A program made the position numbers and the translations under genes. Positions 8,951-17,921 of a stretch of 64,000 nucleotides of DNA are shown piece by piece (positions within the stretch are counted from its first letter, which is position 1; each line of letters opens with the position of its first letter). The notes under the pieces were generated by a model that saw only the letters and a program-made list of their open reading frames with translations, had not been told where the DNA came from and ran no database searches. The stretch is from Herbivorax alkaliphila (GTDB taxonomy: Bacteria > Bacillota > Clostridia > Acetivibrionales > Acetivibrionaceae). The stretch spans positions 58,805-122,804 of the forward strand of contig NZ_JAVDDS010000006.1 of the NCBI RefSeq assembly GCF_030848475.1, written 5' to 3'.

Positions 8951-9697
8951 TTAATTTATACCAGGCAGATTATTTTTTAAATCTTCTGTTGGATCAGCTG
9001 GCACAGGAACGTCAACTTCTGGTAAATTAGTTGATGGGTCATCAGGTTCGATATTTCCAGGTGAGTTGTTTATTTCGTCTTCAAAATATGAATTAATATT
9101 TTTATTTTCTTCATTGAGTTTTTGAAGGTTTTCAAATGCTTTTTCTTCTATTTTACTTACAGTTATAATTATGTCTTCTTCAATTTCTGAAAGCATTTCA
9201 TCTTTTTTTTCAATGTATTTATTTTTACTATCTAGATAAGTATAAATATCTAGATTCAGCTGCAACGATAGCAAGTATTCATTAAATATTTCTTCCATGT
9301 TGTTAAAGTCATCTTTCAACTTAATTAAAAAATATACTGCTTTTTGAGTATCTATTTTTGATAAAAGCTCAGAGTATTTTATAGAATCGTCAGTTGTATT
9401 TAGGTCAGATTGAGTGCTGATACTATTAAAGGTTTGTATTTCATTTAGTTGAAATACAATTCTATTAACATATGCTTCAAAAGATTCAATTTCGTCGTCA
9501 GAAAGTCCTTCCTTTTCTATTTTTTCCTCATAATTGATGGCAGTGCTATCTGATGTAGACTCACCATTATTTGTAGCTTCATTTTCAGATGTTGTTTCAT
9601 GATTAGAATTGTCAGTATTGCATGCCGAAAACATAAGAGACATAGCTAAGCAAACTGTAAACATAATTACAAGTTTTCTATTTTTCATATTAGTCAT
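8951..9697 (-). CDS. Hypothetical lipoprotein with coiled-coil region
   Basis: Not recognised as a named family. A lysine-containing N-terminus, hydrophobic stretch and lipobox MFSAC (Cys26) indicate an exported lipoprotein. A Ser/Thr/Asn/Glu-rich spacer is followed by a helical region (about residues 60-205) rich in Glu, Lys, Ile and Leu with coiled-coil character (KNKYIEKKDEMLSEIEEDII), and a Pro/Asp-rich tail (PEVDVPVPADPTEDL). Translation starts at ATG 9697 behind GAGGT. It is divergent from the next gene. A surface spacer or sensor role is possible, but nothing in the neighbourhood gives a function. Confidence 0.6.
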   Translation of the reverse strand: MTNMKNRKLVIMFTVCLAMSLMFSACNTDNSNHETTSENEATNNGESTSDSTAINYEEKIEKEGLSDDEIESFEAYVNRIVFQLNEIQTFNSISTQSDLNTTDDSIKYSELLSKIDTQKAVYFLIKLKDDFNNMEEIFNEYLLSLQLNLDIYTYLDSKNKYIEKKDEMLSEIEEDIIITVSKIEEKAFENLQKLNEENKNINSYFEDEINNSPGNIEPDDPSTNLPEVDVPVPADPTEDLKNNLPGIN

Positions 9698-9844
9698 TCT
9701 TAATACCTCACTTTTTTTAAGTATAAAAATTTTGCATCAAAAGCATGTCACATATGATTGTAACAAAATGTATTAAAACAGGCAAGAGAAGAAAAAGTGA
9801 AGTTTAGAAAGACAGGAAAGATTTATTAATTTTTGAATTTAGGC

Positions 9845-9873
9845 TTGGATTTTTTGATAATTTAAGGTATAAT
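9845..9873 (+). promoter_or_regulatory. SigA-type promoter for the 9979 gene
   Basis: TTGGAT at 9845-9850, 17-base spacer, TATAAT at 9868-9873. Confidence 0.55.
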
Positions 9874-9978
9874 AAGAGATAAATCTAATAAATCTATTAT
9901 ATATATAATAATTCTTCGAAGCCCTTCGATGTAGCACCTCGTCATATCTATCTTTCGTAATTTAAAAGGGGTGATGTC

Positions 9979-10923
9979 ATGGATAATAAAAAAGAAGCAC
10001 TAAACTCAGCTAGTGAAGGAATGAAGGGTTTAGTCGATATTATTTCATCTAAAGTTTCATCAGGCCAAAGCCAAGGGAAAGAGCTGTTTTCTAGTTTGTC
10101 TAAAAATTTAAAAGGTAGTATTTCTGACAAATCAGAAAGAGCAGCAGATTTTATCAATTCATTGAAGAAAGATAAAATAAGAAATTTAGAAAGGCTTTTG
10201 AAGGTTGACAAAAAGGATCTTATGGCATCTAACAAAAAAAATTTCATATACAATAATGAGTCAGGCAAAATGATAATTGTGGAAAAAGATATATGGGGTG
10301 ATCCTTCTACTGTAACGATAAAGGATTCTAATAAAGTTGAGTTAAGGACAGTTAAGTTTTTCAAGAATCGTCCATATTTATTTCCTCCATTTAGCGAAAA
10401 GAAAATAAATGGAGAGATTGTATTTATTAATGAAAAAGAAATTTGGTATAGGAATAAAAATGACGTTACAGTTGTTCTTTTTGACGATGAGACTCCAGAC
10501 TTTTTAAACATAAACTTAAAGGAAGTTAAAGGTCTTAAGGAAAAAGATGTTTTAAGTTATATTGAAAAATATAAAATGTTATATGTGGATAAAAAGTTAA
10601 ATAATTTATTAATAACTGAAAGAAAAATCGAAATAGATGATATTTTTAAAATACGTTCTAGGTATACAATTTATAAAAATGATAATGGTGATTATAAAGT
10701 GCTTTTATTCGATGAGTTTAAAACACTGGAGAAGGAACTTGTTATAAAAAAGATACCTGAGTTAAGTGAAACTGCAATGGCGTTGCTTTTTTCAAAAGAT
10801 ATTGTTGAATATATTATTTCAAAAGGGTATGCTTTTGAAAACTTTAAGCAGTCTGGCAATTACATAGAGTATTGGCAGGATATAGGATCTAATAAAATTT
10901 GTGTTATGAGAGTAAAAATTTAA
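9979..10923 (+). CDS. Hypothetical soluble protein, unrecognised
   Basis: 314 residues without a signal peptide or membrane segment. The first 60 residues are Ser/Lys-rich and helical (EGMKGLVDIISSKVSSGQSQ, then SLSKNLKGSISDKSERAADF), a low-complexity amphipathic region. The remainder alternates beta-strand-like stretches (MIIVEKDIWGDPSTVTIKD; EIVFINEKEIWYRNKNDVTV) and could be a repeated beta module. The start has a good AAAGGGGTGAT ribosome site and a promoter at 9845-9873. I recognise no catalytic motif. The flanking lipoprotein and trpB2 give no clue. Confidence 0.6.
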   Translation: MDNKKEALNSASEGMKGLVDIISSKVSSGQSQGKELFSSLSKNLKGSISDKSERAADFINSLKKDKIRNLERLLKVDKKDLMASNKKNFIYNNESGKMIIVEKDIWGDPSTVTIKDSNKVELRTVKFFKNRPYLFPPFSEKKINGEIVFINEKEIWYRNKNDVTVVLFDDETPDFLNINLKEVKGLKEKDVLSYIEKYKMLYVDKKLNNLLITERKIEIDDIFKIRSRYTIYKNDNGDYKVLLFDEFKTLEKELVIKKIPELSETAMALLFSKDIVEYIISKGYAFENFKQSGNYIEYWQDIGSNKICVMRVKI

Positions 10924-11048
10924 GATAAAGTCTAGCTGATTTTTATGTTATGCTTGGCAAGGAGGAATTCCTTGCCAAATTTTATGCAAAGTTTTGGAAC
11001 AAAGAGAAGGACTTCGTACTGCTAGTATATATACTTCAAAGATTGCTG

Positions 11049-11077
11049 TTGAATGTTGCTTTTCTTTTTAGTAAAAT
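11049..11077 (+). promoter_or_regulatory. SigA-type promoter for trpB2
   Basis: TTGAAT at 11049-11054, 17-base spacer, TAAAAT at 11072-11077. Confidence 0.5.
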
Positions 11078-11115
11078 ATAAGTAAAGCTATTTTTGGTGA
11101 GGAGAGATGAGAGAG

Positions 11116-12480
11116 ATGAGTAAAAAAGATGTGAGAAAAGTGATTTTAGAGGAGAATGAGATTCCTAAAAAATGGTATAACATACTTGCGGACATGCCTA
11201 ATAAACCTGACCCATATGTTAGTTCAATGACAAATAAAATTGCCACCCCAGATGAACTTCAGGCTATTTTTCCAAAGGAATTAATTAAACAGGAAAATTC
11301 TAGCGAGAGATGGATAGATATTCCTGATGAAGTTAGAGAAATGTATCGTCAGTGGAGACCAAGTCCATTATATAGGGCTGAAGGGCTGGAAAAGTTGCTT
11401 GATACACCGGCAAGAATCTACTATAAGTATGAGGGGATAAATGCTACTGGAAGTCATAAGCTTAATACTGCTATTCCACAGGCTTACTACAATAAGATGG
11501 CAGGTATAAAAAAGCTTTCAACTGAAACCGGTGCTGGTCAGTGGGGAAGTGCATTAAGCCTTGCATGTAATCACTTTGATTTAGATTGTTCAGTTTATAT
11601 GGTTAAAGTCAGTTATCAACAAAAACCTTACAGAAGATCATTTATGCAAACATTTGGTGCTGATGTAATACCTAGTCCAAGCAATTTGACTAAATGTGGG
11701 AGAACTATTTTGGAAAAAGATCCGGATTCCACAGGTAGTTTAGGTATGGCGATAAGTGAAGCTGTTGAAGTTGCAGCGACTAATGATGATACAAATTATG
11801 CATTGGGAAGTGTTTTAAACCATGTAGCTTTGCATCAGACTGTTATTGGACTTGAATCTAAAAAACAACTGGAAACGTTAGATGAATATCCAGATGTTGT
11901 TTATGCGTGTTGTGGTGGAGGAAGTAATTTTGCAGGAATTGCTTTTCCATTTATCAGTGATAAATTAAATGGAACCAATATCAGATTGGTTGCCGTAGAG
12001 CCTACAGCTTGTCCTACACTTACTAAAGGTGTTTTTGCATATGATTACGGAGATACTGGAAAAGTTGGACCGATAGCTAAAATGTATACTTTAGGACATG
12101 ATTTTGTTCCAGCTGGTATTCACGCAGGAGGGCTTAGATATCATGGACAATCTCCAATTGTAAGTCAACTTTACCATGATGGTATTATAGAAGCACAGGC
12201 TGTTGCTCAAAAAGAAATTTTTGAAGCAGCACTTCAATTTGCTCAAACAGAGGGTATAATACCCGCTCCAGAGTCAGCACATGCTATCAGGGGTACAATT
12301 AATGAAGCTTTAAAGTGTAAAGAATCAGGTGAGTCAAAGGTTATTCTTTTTAGTTTAAGTGGACATGGCTATTTTGATATGGCGGCTTATGACAATTATT
12401 TAAGAGGAAAGCTTGTTGATGTTGATTATTCAGATGATTCAATAAAAGAAAGTATGAAAAATTTGCCGGATATTAAATAA
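11116..12480 (+). CDS. trpB: TrpB2-type tryptophan synthase beta chain, orphan
   Basis: PLP enzyme of fold type II. Length (about 454), the N-terminal extension before the PLP lysine (NATGSHKLNTA) and the insert YRRSFMQTFGADVIPSPSNL mark the TrpB2 subfamily, which condenses indole with serine and often acts without TrpA. The phosphate-binding loop is CGGGSNFAG and the C-terminal SLSGHGYFDMAAY is typical. No trp genes flank it, so indole salvage rather than de novo synthesis is a reasonable inference. The frame opens at ATG 11107, which abuts GGAGAG; ATG at 11116 has better spacing. It is single-gene, with its own promoter and terminator. Confidence 0.87.
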   Translation: MSKKDVRKVILEENEIPKKWYNILADMPNKPDPYVSSMTNKIATPDELQAIFPKELIKQENSSERWIDIPDEVREMYRQWRPSPLYRAEGLEKLLDTPARIYYKYEGINATGSHKLNTAIPQAYYNKMAGIKKLSTETGAGQWGSALSLACNHFDLDCSVYMVKVSYQQKPYRRSFMQTFGADVIPSPSNLTKCGRTILEKDPDSTGSLGMAISEAVEVAATNDDTNYALGSVLNHVALHQTVIGLESKKQLETLDEYPDVVYACCGGGSNFAGIAFPFISDKLNGTNIRLVAVEPTACPTLTKGVFAYDYGDTGKVGPIAKMYTLGHDFVPAGIHAGGLRYHGQSPIVSQLYHDGIIEAQAVAQKEIFEAALQFAQTEGIIPAPESAHAIRGTINEALKCKESGESKVILFSLSGHGYFDMAAYDNYLRGKLVDVDYSDDSIKESMKNLPDIK

Positions 12481-12510
12481 AAGTTATGAATTGTTATTTT
12501 TTATTTTAAA

Positions 12511-12541
12511 AAAGAAATCTGCCTTTGTGGTAGATTTCTTT
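12511..12541. terminator. Terminator between trpB2 and the convergent membrane protein gene
   Basis: AAAGAAATCT (12511-12520) / AGATTTCTTT (12532-12541), with GCC/GGT extending the stem and a T run after it; A-rich on the other side, so likely bidirectional. Confidence 0.75.
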
Positions 12542-12557
12542 TTAGTGGAGATTATCT

Positions 12558-14261
12558 TTACTCACTTTTTGTAAGCTTAATCGTGTACCTTGAGACAATG
12601 CCAGGCAAAATGTTAATTTCAAAAGGTTCAGGGATAATATACTCTTTAGGAAATTTACTTTCTGAAAATTTTGCAATATAAGTTCCTTTTTCTTTTTTAA
12701 ATACAGCGATGCCATCAGGGTTTGTTATTGAGTAGTATTTATCAGGCGTATCATTCGATTCTAAAATATCTTTTTTGTGTGTTTTAGAATTTTCAATTAA
12801 AAGTTCTATTTCTTCAAAAGGTTCATTATTATGGTCTAATATTTCTATTTCAATCACACCATAACTTTCTGATTCACTGTGCTTATCTAAGTTAATTGTA
12901 ATGACAGTGGTTCCTACAGATATTAAATCAAAGTAAAAAGGTGATGGTAAAATATAATTATCCAATGGTGAAGCAGATAAAAAATCAATATGGAAAGTAC
13001 CTTTTCTAAGATGAAACTTAGCTATTCCGGTGTTATCAGTGGTTTCTGTCAGATTATAATGTTTATTGCTGACTTCTGCTTTACCATCTACATTTATTTC
13101 AACATTTTCAACAGGTGCATTTGTGTCAGAGTCAACAAGGTTTATCTGTAATGTATAAATGTTTTCATTTTTTGCTGACACAACTTCTGTAACAGAGCTG
13201 GAATTGGTATATTTAGATATGATATTTGAAAAATTATTGGAGTTAAAATCCTTTCTGAAAGAATAAACATTATATCCTAGTCCTAAAAGAATACTTATAA
13301 ATAAAAAAGTACATATGATATGTTTAAACAGATTTTTATAGTTTTTTATAAAAGTTAATTTAAACAGATTCTTATTGGCAATAAATTTTAAAAAAGTTTT
13401 TTTAAAGAGTATAATTATATAGGCTAAAAGGAATAAAGATATACCAGATAAAATACTCAATAGTGACAAAAGAGATGTAGAGTCTTGTATGTAAGATAAC
13501 AGAGCGTTTAGATTTATGGGGATAGGCCACATAATTTCATTAAGTTGAACTGGGAGTAAGTTTTTAGAATAAATAAAAATACTAACACCCAAAATAACAA
13601 AAAGAATGCTGGAAAAAAAACAGACATTCAAAATCCACCCGAGGACGTTAGAAGGTTTTTTCATAATAATAATTTGAATTAAAAGCATGAATAGCACTGC
13701 TAGAAGAAAAAGTGCTGGCATTGAATTTATGCAAAAGAATAGAAACCTTATCAATAAAAATACATCTAAAATATCCCCCCGATTGAAAGACATTATAAGA
13801 GCATTTAAATTTACTCTTGTTATTTTACTTGAGACGTAGTTTGAATCAGTTGTTTCAATTTTATCGAAATTAGGTGGTTTCATATCTACATAAATATCAG
13901 GCAAAAATCTTCTTTTTCCATTAAAATATTGAAAAATATCTTGGTTAATTTTATCTAAATTTGTTCTAACCATTTCGGGAGAGGTTGAGTTTTCCAAAAT
14001 ATAAATAATTTCTTTTTGTTGCTGACTTAATTCAGAAGATTGTCCTTTTATAAGGCTTACAACATCTTCTCGGGAGTCATCAATTATTTTTTGTGTCTCA
14101 ACATAAATTTCATTTTTTTCAAACATATTTTTATGAAAATCCGAAGTCATAACAGTGTTTATTAAAATTAGTGCTAACACTGCTAAAAATAAAAGAAATC
14201 CGGAAATTATAGATGTAAGTACATTAGATATATTTTTAATATAATAAGAGAAAGTATGCAT
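12558..14261 (-). CDS. Large membrane protein with C-terminal Cna-B/SpaA-like domains
   Basis: 567 residues, function not recognised. Topology seen: one N-terminal membrane helix (about 14-37), an extracytoplasmic helical segment with a QQQKEIIYIL stretch (about 40-165), then five or so helices (about 168-335). After the last helix come two related beta domains (about 370-465 and 470-565), each with a prealbumin/Cna-B-like pattern: a first strand (YTLQINLVDSDTNAPVENVE; YGVIEIEILDHNNEPFEEIE), a GIAxF strand (NTGIAKFHLRKGTF; PDGIAVFKKEKGTY), and a YILPSPF / YIIPEPF end. The repeated LP(S/E)PF-type ending suggests domain duplication. It may be a cell-envelope anchor or sensor. It is monocistronic, starting behind AGGAGGC. 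Confidence 0.6.
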   Translation of the reverse strand: MHTFSYYIKNISNVLTSIISGFLLFLAVLALILINTVMTSDFHKNMFEKNEIYVETQKIIDDSREDVVSLIKGQSSELSQQQKEIIYILENSTSPEMVRTNLDKINQDIFQYFNGKRRFLPDIYVDMKPPNFDKIETTDSNYVSSKITRVNLNALIMSFNRGDILDVFLLIRFLFFCINSMPALFLLAVLFMLLIQIIIMKKPSNVLGWILNVCFFSSILFVILGVSIFIYSKNLLPVQLNEIMWPIPINLNALLSYIQDSTSLLSLLSILSGISLFLLAYIIILFKKTFLKFIANKNLFKLTFIKNYKNLFKHIICTFLFISILLGLGYNVYSFRKDFNSNNFSNIISKYTNSSSVTEVVSAKNENIYTLQINLVDSDTNAPVENVEINVDGKAEVSNKHYNLTETTDNTGIAKFHLRKGTFHIDFLSASPLDNYILPSPFYFDLISVGTTVITINLDKHSESESYGVIEIEILDHNNEPFEEIELLIENSKTHKKDILESNDTPDKYYSITNPDGIAVFKKEKGTYIAKFSESKFPKEYIIPEPFEINILPGIVSRYTIKLTKSE

Positions 14262-14680
14262 AAATAGCCTCCTAAAAAAAGTTAGGGGTATATGAGTCTT
14301 ATATATATTATAGCATTAAATAACTCTAAAAGTCTTAGGGAAAATATGGAGGAAGAAATATTATAGTTTTTTAGTTTAAAATATGTTATAATATTAATTA
14401 TAATGTTAACAGCAATTCTATCAGCTTAATAAAAAAGCTTTTTCAATACGTTAGTTTGATTATCAAAATTTATCATTGTAAGTATTTTTACTTGGTTCAG
14501 TAATATTATGAAAATATAAAACTTATAATACCTTAGGGAAAATTAAAAAACTTTGTATATGCTTTTGCATAATTTTGGTATTTATATATATACTTTACTT
14601 GTTCGCAATTTAAAGTTATTAACAATTAATGGTATCCACAAACAAAACAATTATTTTAAGAAAGTGAGGGGGCATAATTA
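14262..14680. other. AT-rich gap upstream of prkA
   Basis: 419 bases without a convincing gene. A TATAAT lies at 14387-14392 without a good -35 box. A CATAATTTT string in the last 115 bases could belong to a sporulation-sigma promoter, but the partner element is not convincing. The prkA ribosome site (GTGAGGGGGC) ends the region. Confidence 0.4.
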
Positions 14681-16609
14681 ATGGGAAAATGTGATTTTTC
14701 AAGCATTATTCAAAAAGACAGAGAGGTGAATAAAGCTAAGAAGTTTGAAGGTACTTTTTTAGAATATCTTGACATTGTTAAAGGGGATCCTGAAATCACC
14801 ATGCTTTCTCATCATAGAATGTATAAGCTTATGACAGAGCCAGGGATTGAAGTGATTAAGACAGATGAAAATCCAAGACTTCGTAGGATATATGGTAATG
14901 ATACAATAAAGAAATATAAATTCTTTGACAGTGAATTTTTTGGAATTGACAGAACCATAATGAAAATTGTAAGATATTTTCATTCAGCTGCAATGGCAGG
15001 CGAAGAATCAAGACAGGTGCTTTATCTAGTTGGGCCTGTTGGTGCAGGGAAATCTTCTTTAATGGAAGTTATGAAGAGAGCTTTAGAAACAAGTCCACCT
15101 GTTTATGCATTAAAGGGATGTCCAATTAGAGAAGAACCGCTTCATCTGGTACCAAAACATTTGCGAAAAGAGTTTGAAGAAATATTAGGTGTTAAAATTG
15201 AAGGAGATTTATGTCCAGTTTGCAGGTACAGGTTAAAAAATGAGTTAAATGGTGAATATGAAAAATTCCCTGTTGAAACAGTGGATTTTTCTATAAGGTC
15301 AAGAAAAGGAATAGGTGTTGTACCTCCAGTTGATCCAAATAATCAGGATACTTCTGTTTTAATTGGAAGTGTTGATATTTCCAAGATTGATTTATACCCT
15401 GAAGATGACCCTAGGGTTTTATCTTTAAATGGGGCTTTTAATGTAGGAAATAGAGGTATTGTTGAATTTATAGAGGTGTTTAAAAATGAAACGGAATATT
15501 TGCATACAATGATTACTGCTACTCAGGAAAAGTCAGTTCCTTCTCCAGGAAAAGGCTCAATGGTTTATTTTGATGGAATAATTTTAGCACATTCAAATGA
15601 GGCAGAATGGAATAAATTTAAATCTGATCATACAAATGAAGCTATACTAGATAGAATTGTAAAAATCGAAGTTCCATATTGCTTAGAACTTGATGAAGAA
15701 ATTAAGATATATGAGAAAATACTTAAGAAAAGCAATTTTAAGGCTCATATATCACCGCACACAATTAAAATTGCATCAATGTTTGCTATTCTTACAAGAT
15801 TAGCACCATCAAATAAAGTTGATTCTATGACAAAACTTAAGATTTATAACGGAGAAGAAGTGGTTGAAAAAGGAATGACTAAAAAAGTAGATGTTTTTGA
15901 ACTGCGTGATGAAGCACAAAGAGAAGGTATGACAGGCATATCTACAAGGTTTGTAATGAAGGTACTTGATATTACTCTGTCAGAATCAGATCATAACTGT
16001 ATAAATCCTATTTCTGTAATGGAAACTTTGGTTAAATCTGTAAAAGAACTTTCTATTGGAGGAGAAGAAAAAGAGAGATATCTAAGGTTTATTCAAGACA
16101 GTGTGAGAAAAGAGTATAATAAAATATTGGAAAAAGAAATAACAAAGGCTTTTATTCATGGATATAGAGAACAGGCAGAGAGTCTTTTCAACAATTATTT
16201 AGACCATGCAGAAGCCTGTGTTAATAAAACAAAAATAAAAGACAGAAATACAGGTGAAGAATTAGAGCCTGATGAAAAATTCTTAAGGTCAATCGAAGAA
16301 CAGATTGGAATTACAGATACTGCAGCTAAGGGATTTCGTTCAGATGTGACAGCCTATATGTTTTATGTTTTAAGAAACGGTGGTAAGCTTGACTTTAATA
16401 GTTATGAACCTTTAAAGGAAGCAATTGAGAAAAAACTTACTGCATCTGTAAAAGAACTTAGCAGAGTTATTACACAGGCAAAAGTTAGAGATAAGGAACA
16501 GAGCAGCAAGTTTGACACTATGGTAGAAGAAATGAAGAAAAATGGTTATTGTGACCATTGCTGTAATGTTATATTAAAATATGCATCAAACAACTTATGG
16601 AAAGACTAA
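14681..16609 (+). CDS. prkA: PrkA/YeaG-type AAA+ serine protein kinase (or ATP-dependent protease-like)
   Basis: 642 residues, close to the family norm. The N-terminal PrkA AAA domain has the P-loop GPVGAGKSS (residues 118-126) and the conserved GCPIREEPLHLVP with a downstream CPVC pair (GDLCPVCRYRL); the C-terminal PrkA kinase-like domain follows. In Bacillus and E. coli the family acts in sporulation or stationary-phase stress together with YhbH/YeaH and SpoVR/YcgB, and all three are adjacent here in that order. Recent work on family members questions whether the main activity is kinase or protease. It starts at ATG 14681 behind GAGGGGGC. Confidence 0.92.
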   Translation: MGKCDFSSIIQKDREVNKAKKFEGTFLEYLDIVKGDPEITMLSHHRMYKLMTEPGIEVIKTDENPRLRRIYGNDTIKKYKFFDSEFFGIDRTIMKIVRYFHSAAMAGEESRQVLYLVGPVGAGKSSLMEVMKRALETSPPVYALKGCPIREEPLHLVPKHLRKEFEEILGVKIEGDLCPVCRYRLKNELNGEYEKFPVETVDFSIRSRKGIGVVPPVDPNNQDTSVLIGSVDISKIDLYPEDDPRVLSLNGAFNVGNRGIVEFIEVFKNETEYLHTMITATQEKSVPSPGKGSMVYFDGIILAHSNEAEWNKFKSDHTNEAILDRIVKIEVPYCLELDEEIKIYEKILKKSNFKAHISPHTIKIASMFAILTRLAPSNKVDSMTKLKIYNGEEVVEKGMTKKVDVFELRDEAQREGMTGISTRFVMKVLDITLSESDHNCINPISVMETLVKSVKELSIGGEEKERYLRFIQDSVRKEYNKILEKEITKAFIHGYREQAESLFNNYLDHAEACVNKTKIKDRNTGEELEPDEKFLRSIEEQIGITDTAAKGFRSDVTAYMFYVLRNGGKLDFNSYEPLKEAIEKKLTASVKELSRVITQAKVRDKEQSSKFDTMVEEMKKNGYCDHCCNVILKYASNNLWKD

Positions 16610-16634
16610 GCATTAGTCTAGGTTATACCCCGGG

Positions 16635-16668
16635 ATATTGAATGCATAAACTGTACGTTATTCAATAT
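16635..16668 (+). promoter_or_regulatory. Hairpin between prkA and yhbH
   Basis: ATATTGAAT (16635-16643) / ATTCAATAT (16660-16668), 9-bp AT-rich stem. It is too weak for certain termination; a processing or attenuation site is possible. Confidence 0.4.
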
Positions 16669-16709
16669 ATTGAAGTGAACGAATAATATACTGCCAGGGG
16701 GTGATAGAG

Positions 16710-17909
16710 ATGGCGATATTTCGTGAATATGTAAACAGTGGGAAAGATCGGTCGGCTGAAGATAGAAGGAGACATAAAGAGCTTGTAGAAAAATCTATTA
16801 AAAAAAATATAGGTAATATTATTGCCGAGGAAAGTATTATAGGTCAAAATAAGGATAAAAAAATTAAAATTCCTATAAAAGGAATTAAAGAATATAGGTT
16901 TATATATGGAAATAATGGACCACAGGCGGGTTCAGGAGATGGAAATGAAAAAAGAGGCGATAAAATAGGTGAGGAAAAAGCTAAAAAAATCGGGCAAGGG
17001 GATGGCCAAGCAGGAAATCAAGAAGGAGAAGACATTTATGAGACAGAGGTTACAATCGAAGAACTTATAAAGTATTTATTTGATGATCTAAATCTTCCAG
17101 ACATAGACAGAAAAAAGCTTGCTGATGTAGAATCTATTAGAAGTATAAAGAACCTTGGTTATAAACGAAAAGGTATTCCGCCAAGATTGGCAAAAAAAAG
17201 ATCTGTTATTGAAAAAATAAAGAGAAAGCAGGGATATAAAAGAAATAACGGAGATATTGATAACTTAAAAGAAGAGAATAATATTGATGAACAGGAAAAG
17301 GGAAAAAAGAGATTTCCTTTTATGGAAGATGATTTAAGATATAGAAGGGTTAGAGAAGATTATAAGAAAGATTTCAATGCAGTGGTAATATGTATTATGG
17401 ATGTATCAGGTTCTATGGATCAAACTAAGAAGTATATGGCAAGAAGTTTTTACTTTTTGCTATATCAGTTTATAAGGCTTAAATATTCCAATGTTGAAGT
17501 TATATTTGTAGCTCATACAACTGTTGCTAAAGAAGTTAATGAAGATGAGTTTTTTCACAAAGGTCAATCAGGTGGAACCTATATAAGCAGTGGATATGAA
17601 AAGGCTCTTGAAATTATTGAACAAAGATATAACCCATCTAGCTGGAATATCTATGCTTTTCATTGCAGTGATGGCGATAACTGGTCAGAGGACAATAAAA
17701 GAGCAGTGGATACGGCCAATAAACTCTGTGAAGTATGCAATCTTTTTGGATATGGAGAAATAGTTCCAGGTTACTATTCATCATACAGCACAATGAAGGA
17801 AGAGTACAAGAAAAATGTCAGCAAAAAGAATTTCTCAATTATTACAATGACAAAAAAAGATGATATTTTACCTGGATTAAAGAAACTTTTAGAAAAAGAA
17901 GGGGAGTAA
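16710..17909 (+). CDS. yhbH: YhbH / DUF444 sporulation-associated VWA-like protein
   Basis: Member of the DUF444 family that accompanies prkA and spoVR. The N-terminal half is Lys/Arg/Gly-rich (SGKDRSAEDRRRHKELVEKS; GSGDGNEKRGDKIGEEKAKK). The C-terminal half is von Willebrand A-like with a MIDAS-type IMDVSGSMDQT and a later SGGTYISSG, suggesting metal-dependent protein contacts. Length is about 399 residues. The frame opens at GTG 16701, but that GTG is part of the Shine-Dalgarno AGGGGGTG; ATG at 16710 (MAIFREYVNSG) is the true start. Known yhbH mutants in Bacillus affect sporulation; the exact biochemical role is unknown. Confidence 0.9.
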   Translation: MAIFREYVNSGKDRSAEDRRRHKELVEKSIKKNIGNIIAEESIIGQNKDKKIKIPIKGIKEYRFIYGNNGPQAGSGDGNEKRGDKIGEEKAKKIGQGDGQAGNQEGEDIYETEVTIEELIKYLFDDLNLPDIDRKKLADVESIRSIKNLGYKRKGIPPRLAKKRSVIEKIKRKQGYKRNNGDIDNLKEENNIDEQEKGKKRFPFMEDDLRYRRVREDYKKDFNAVVICIMDVSGSMDQTKKYMARSFYFLLYQFIRLKYSNVEVIFVAHTTVAKEVNEDEFFHKGQSGGTYISSGYEKALEIIEQRYNPSSWNIYAFHCSDGDNWSEDNKRAVDTANKLCEVCNLFGYGEIVPGYYSSYSTMKEEYKKNVSKKNFSIITMTKKDDILPGLKKLLEKEGE

Positions 17910-17921
17910 GGGGGTGGGTGT

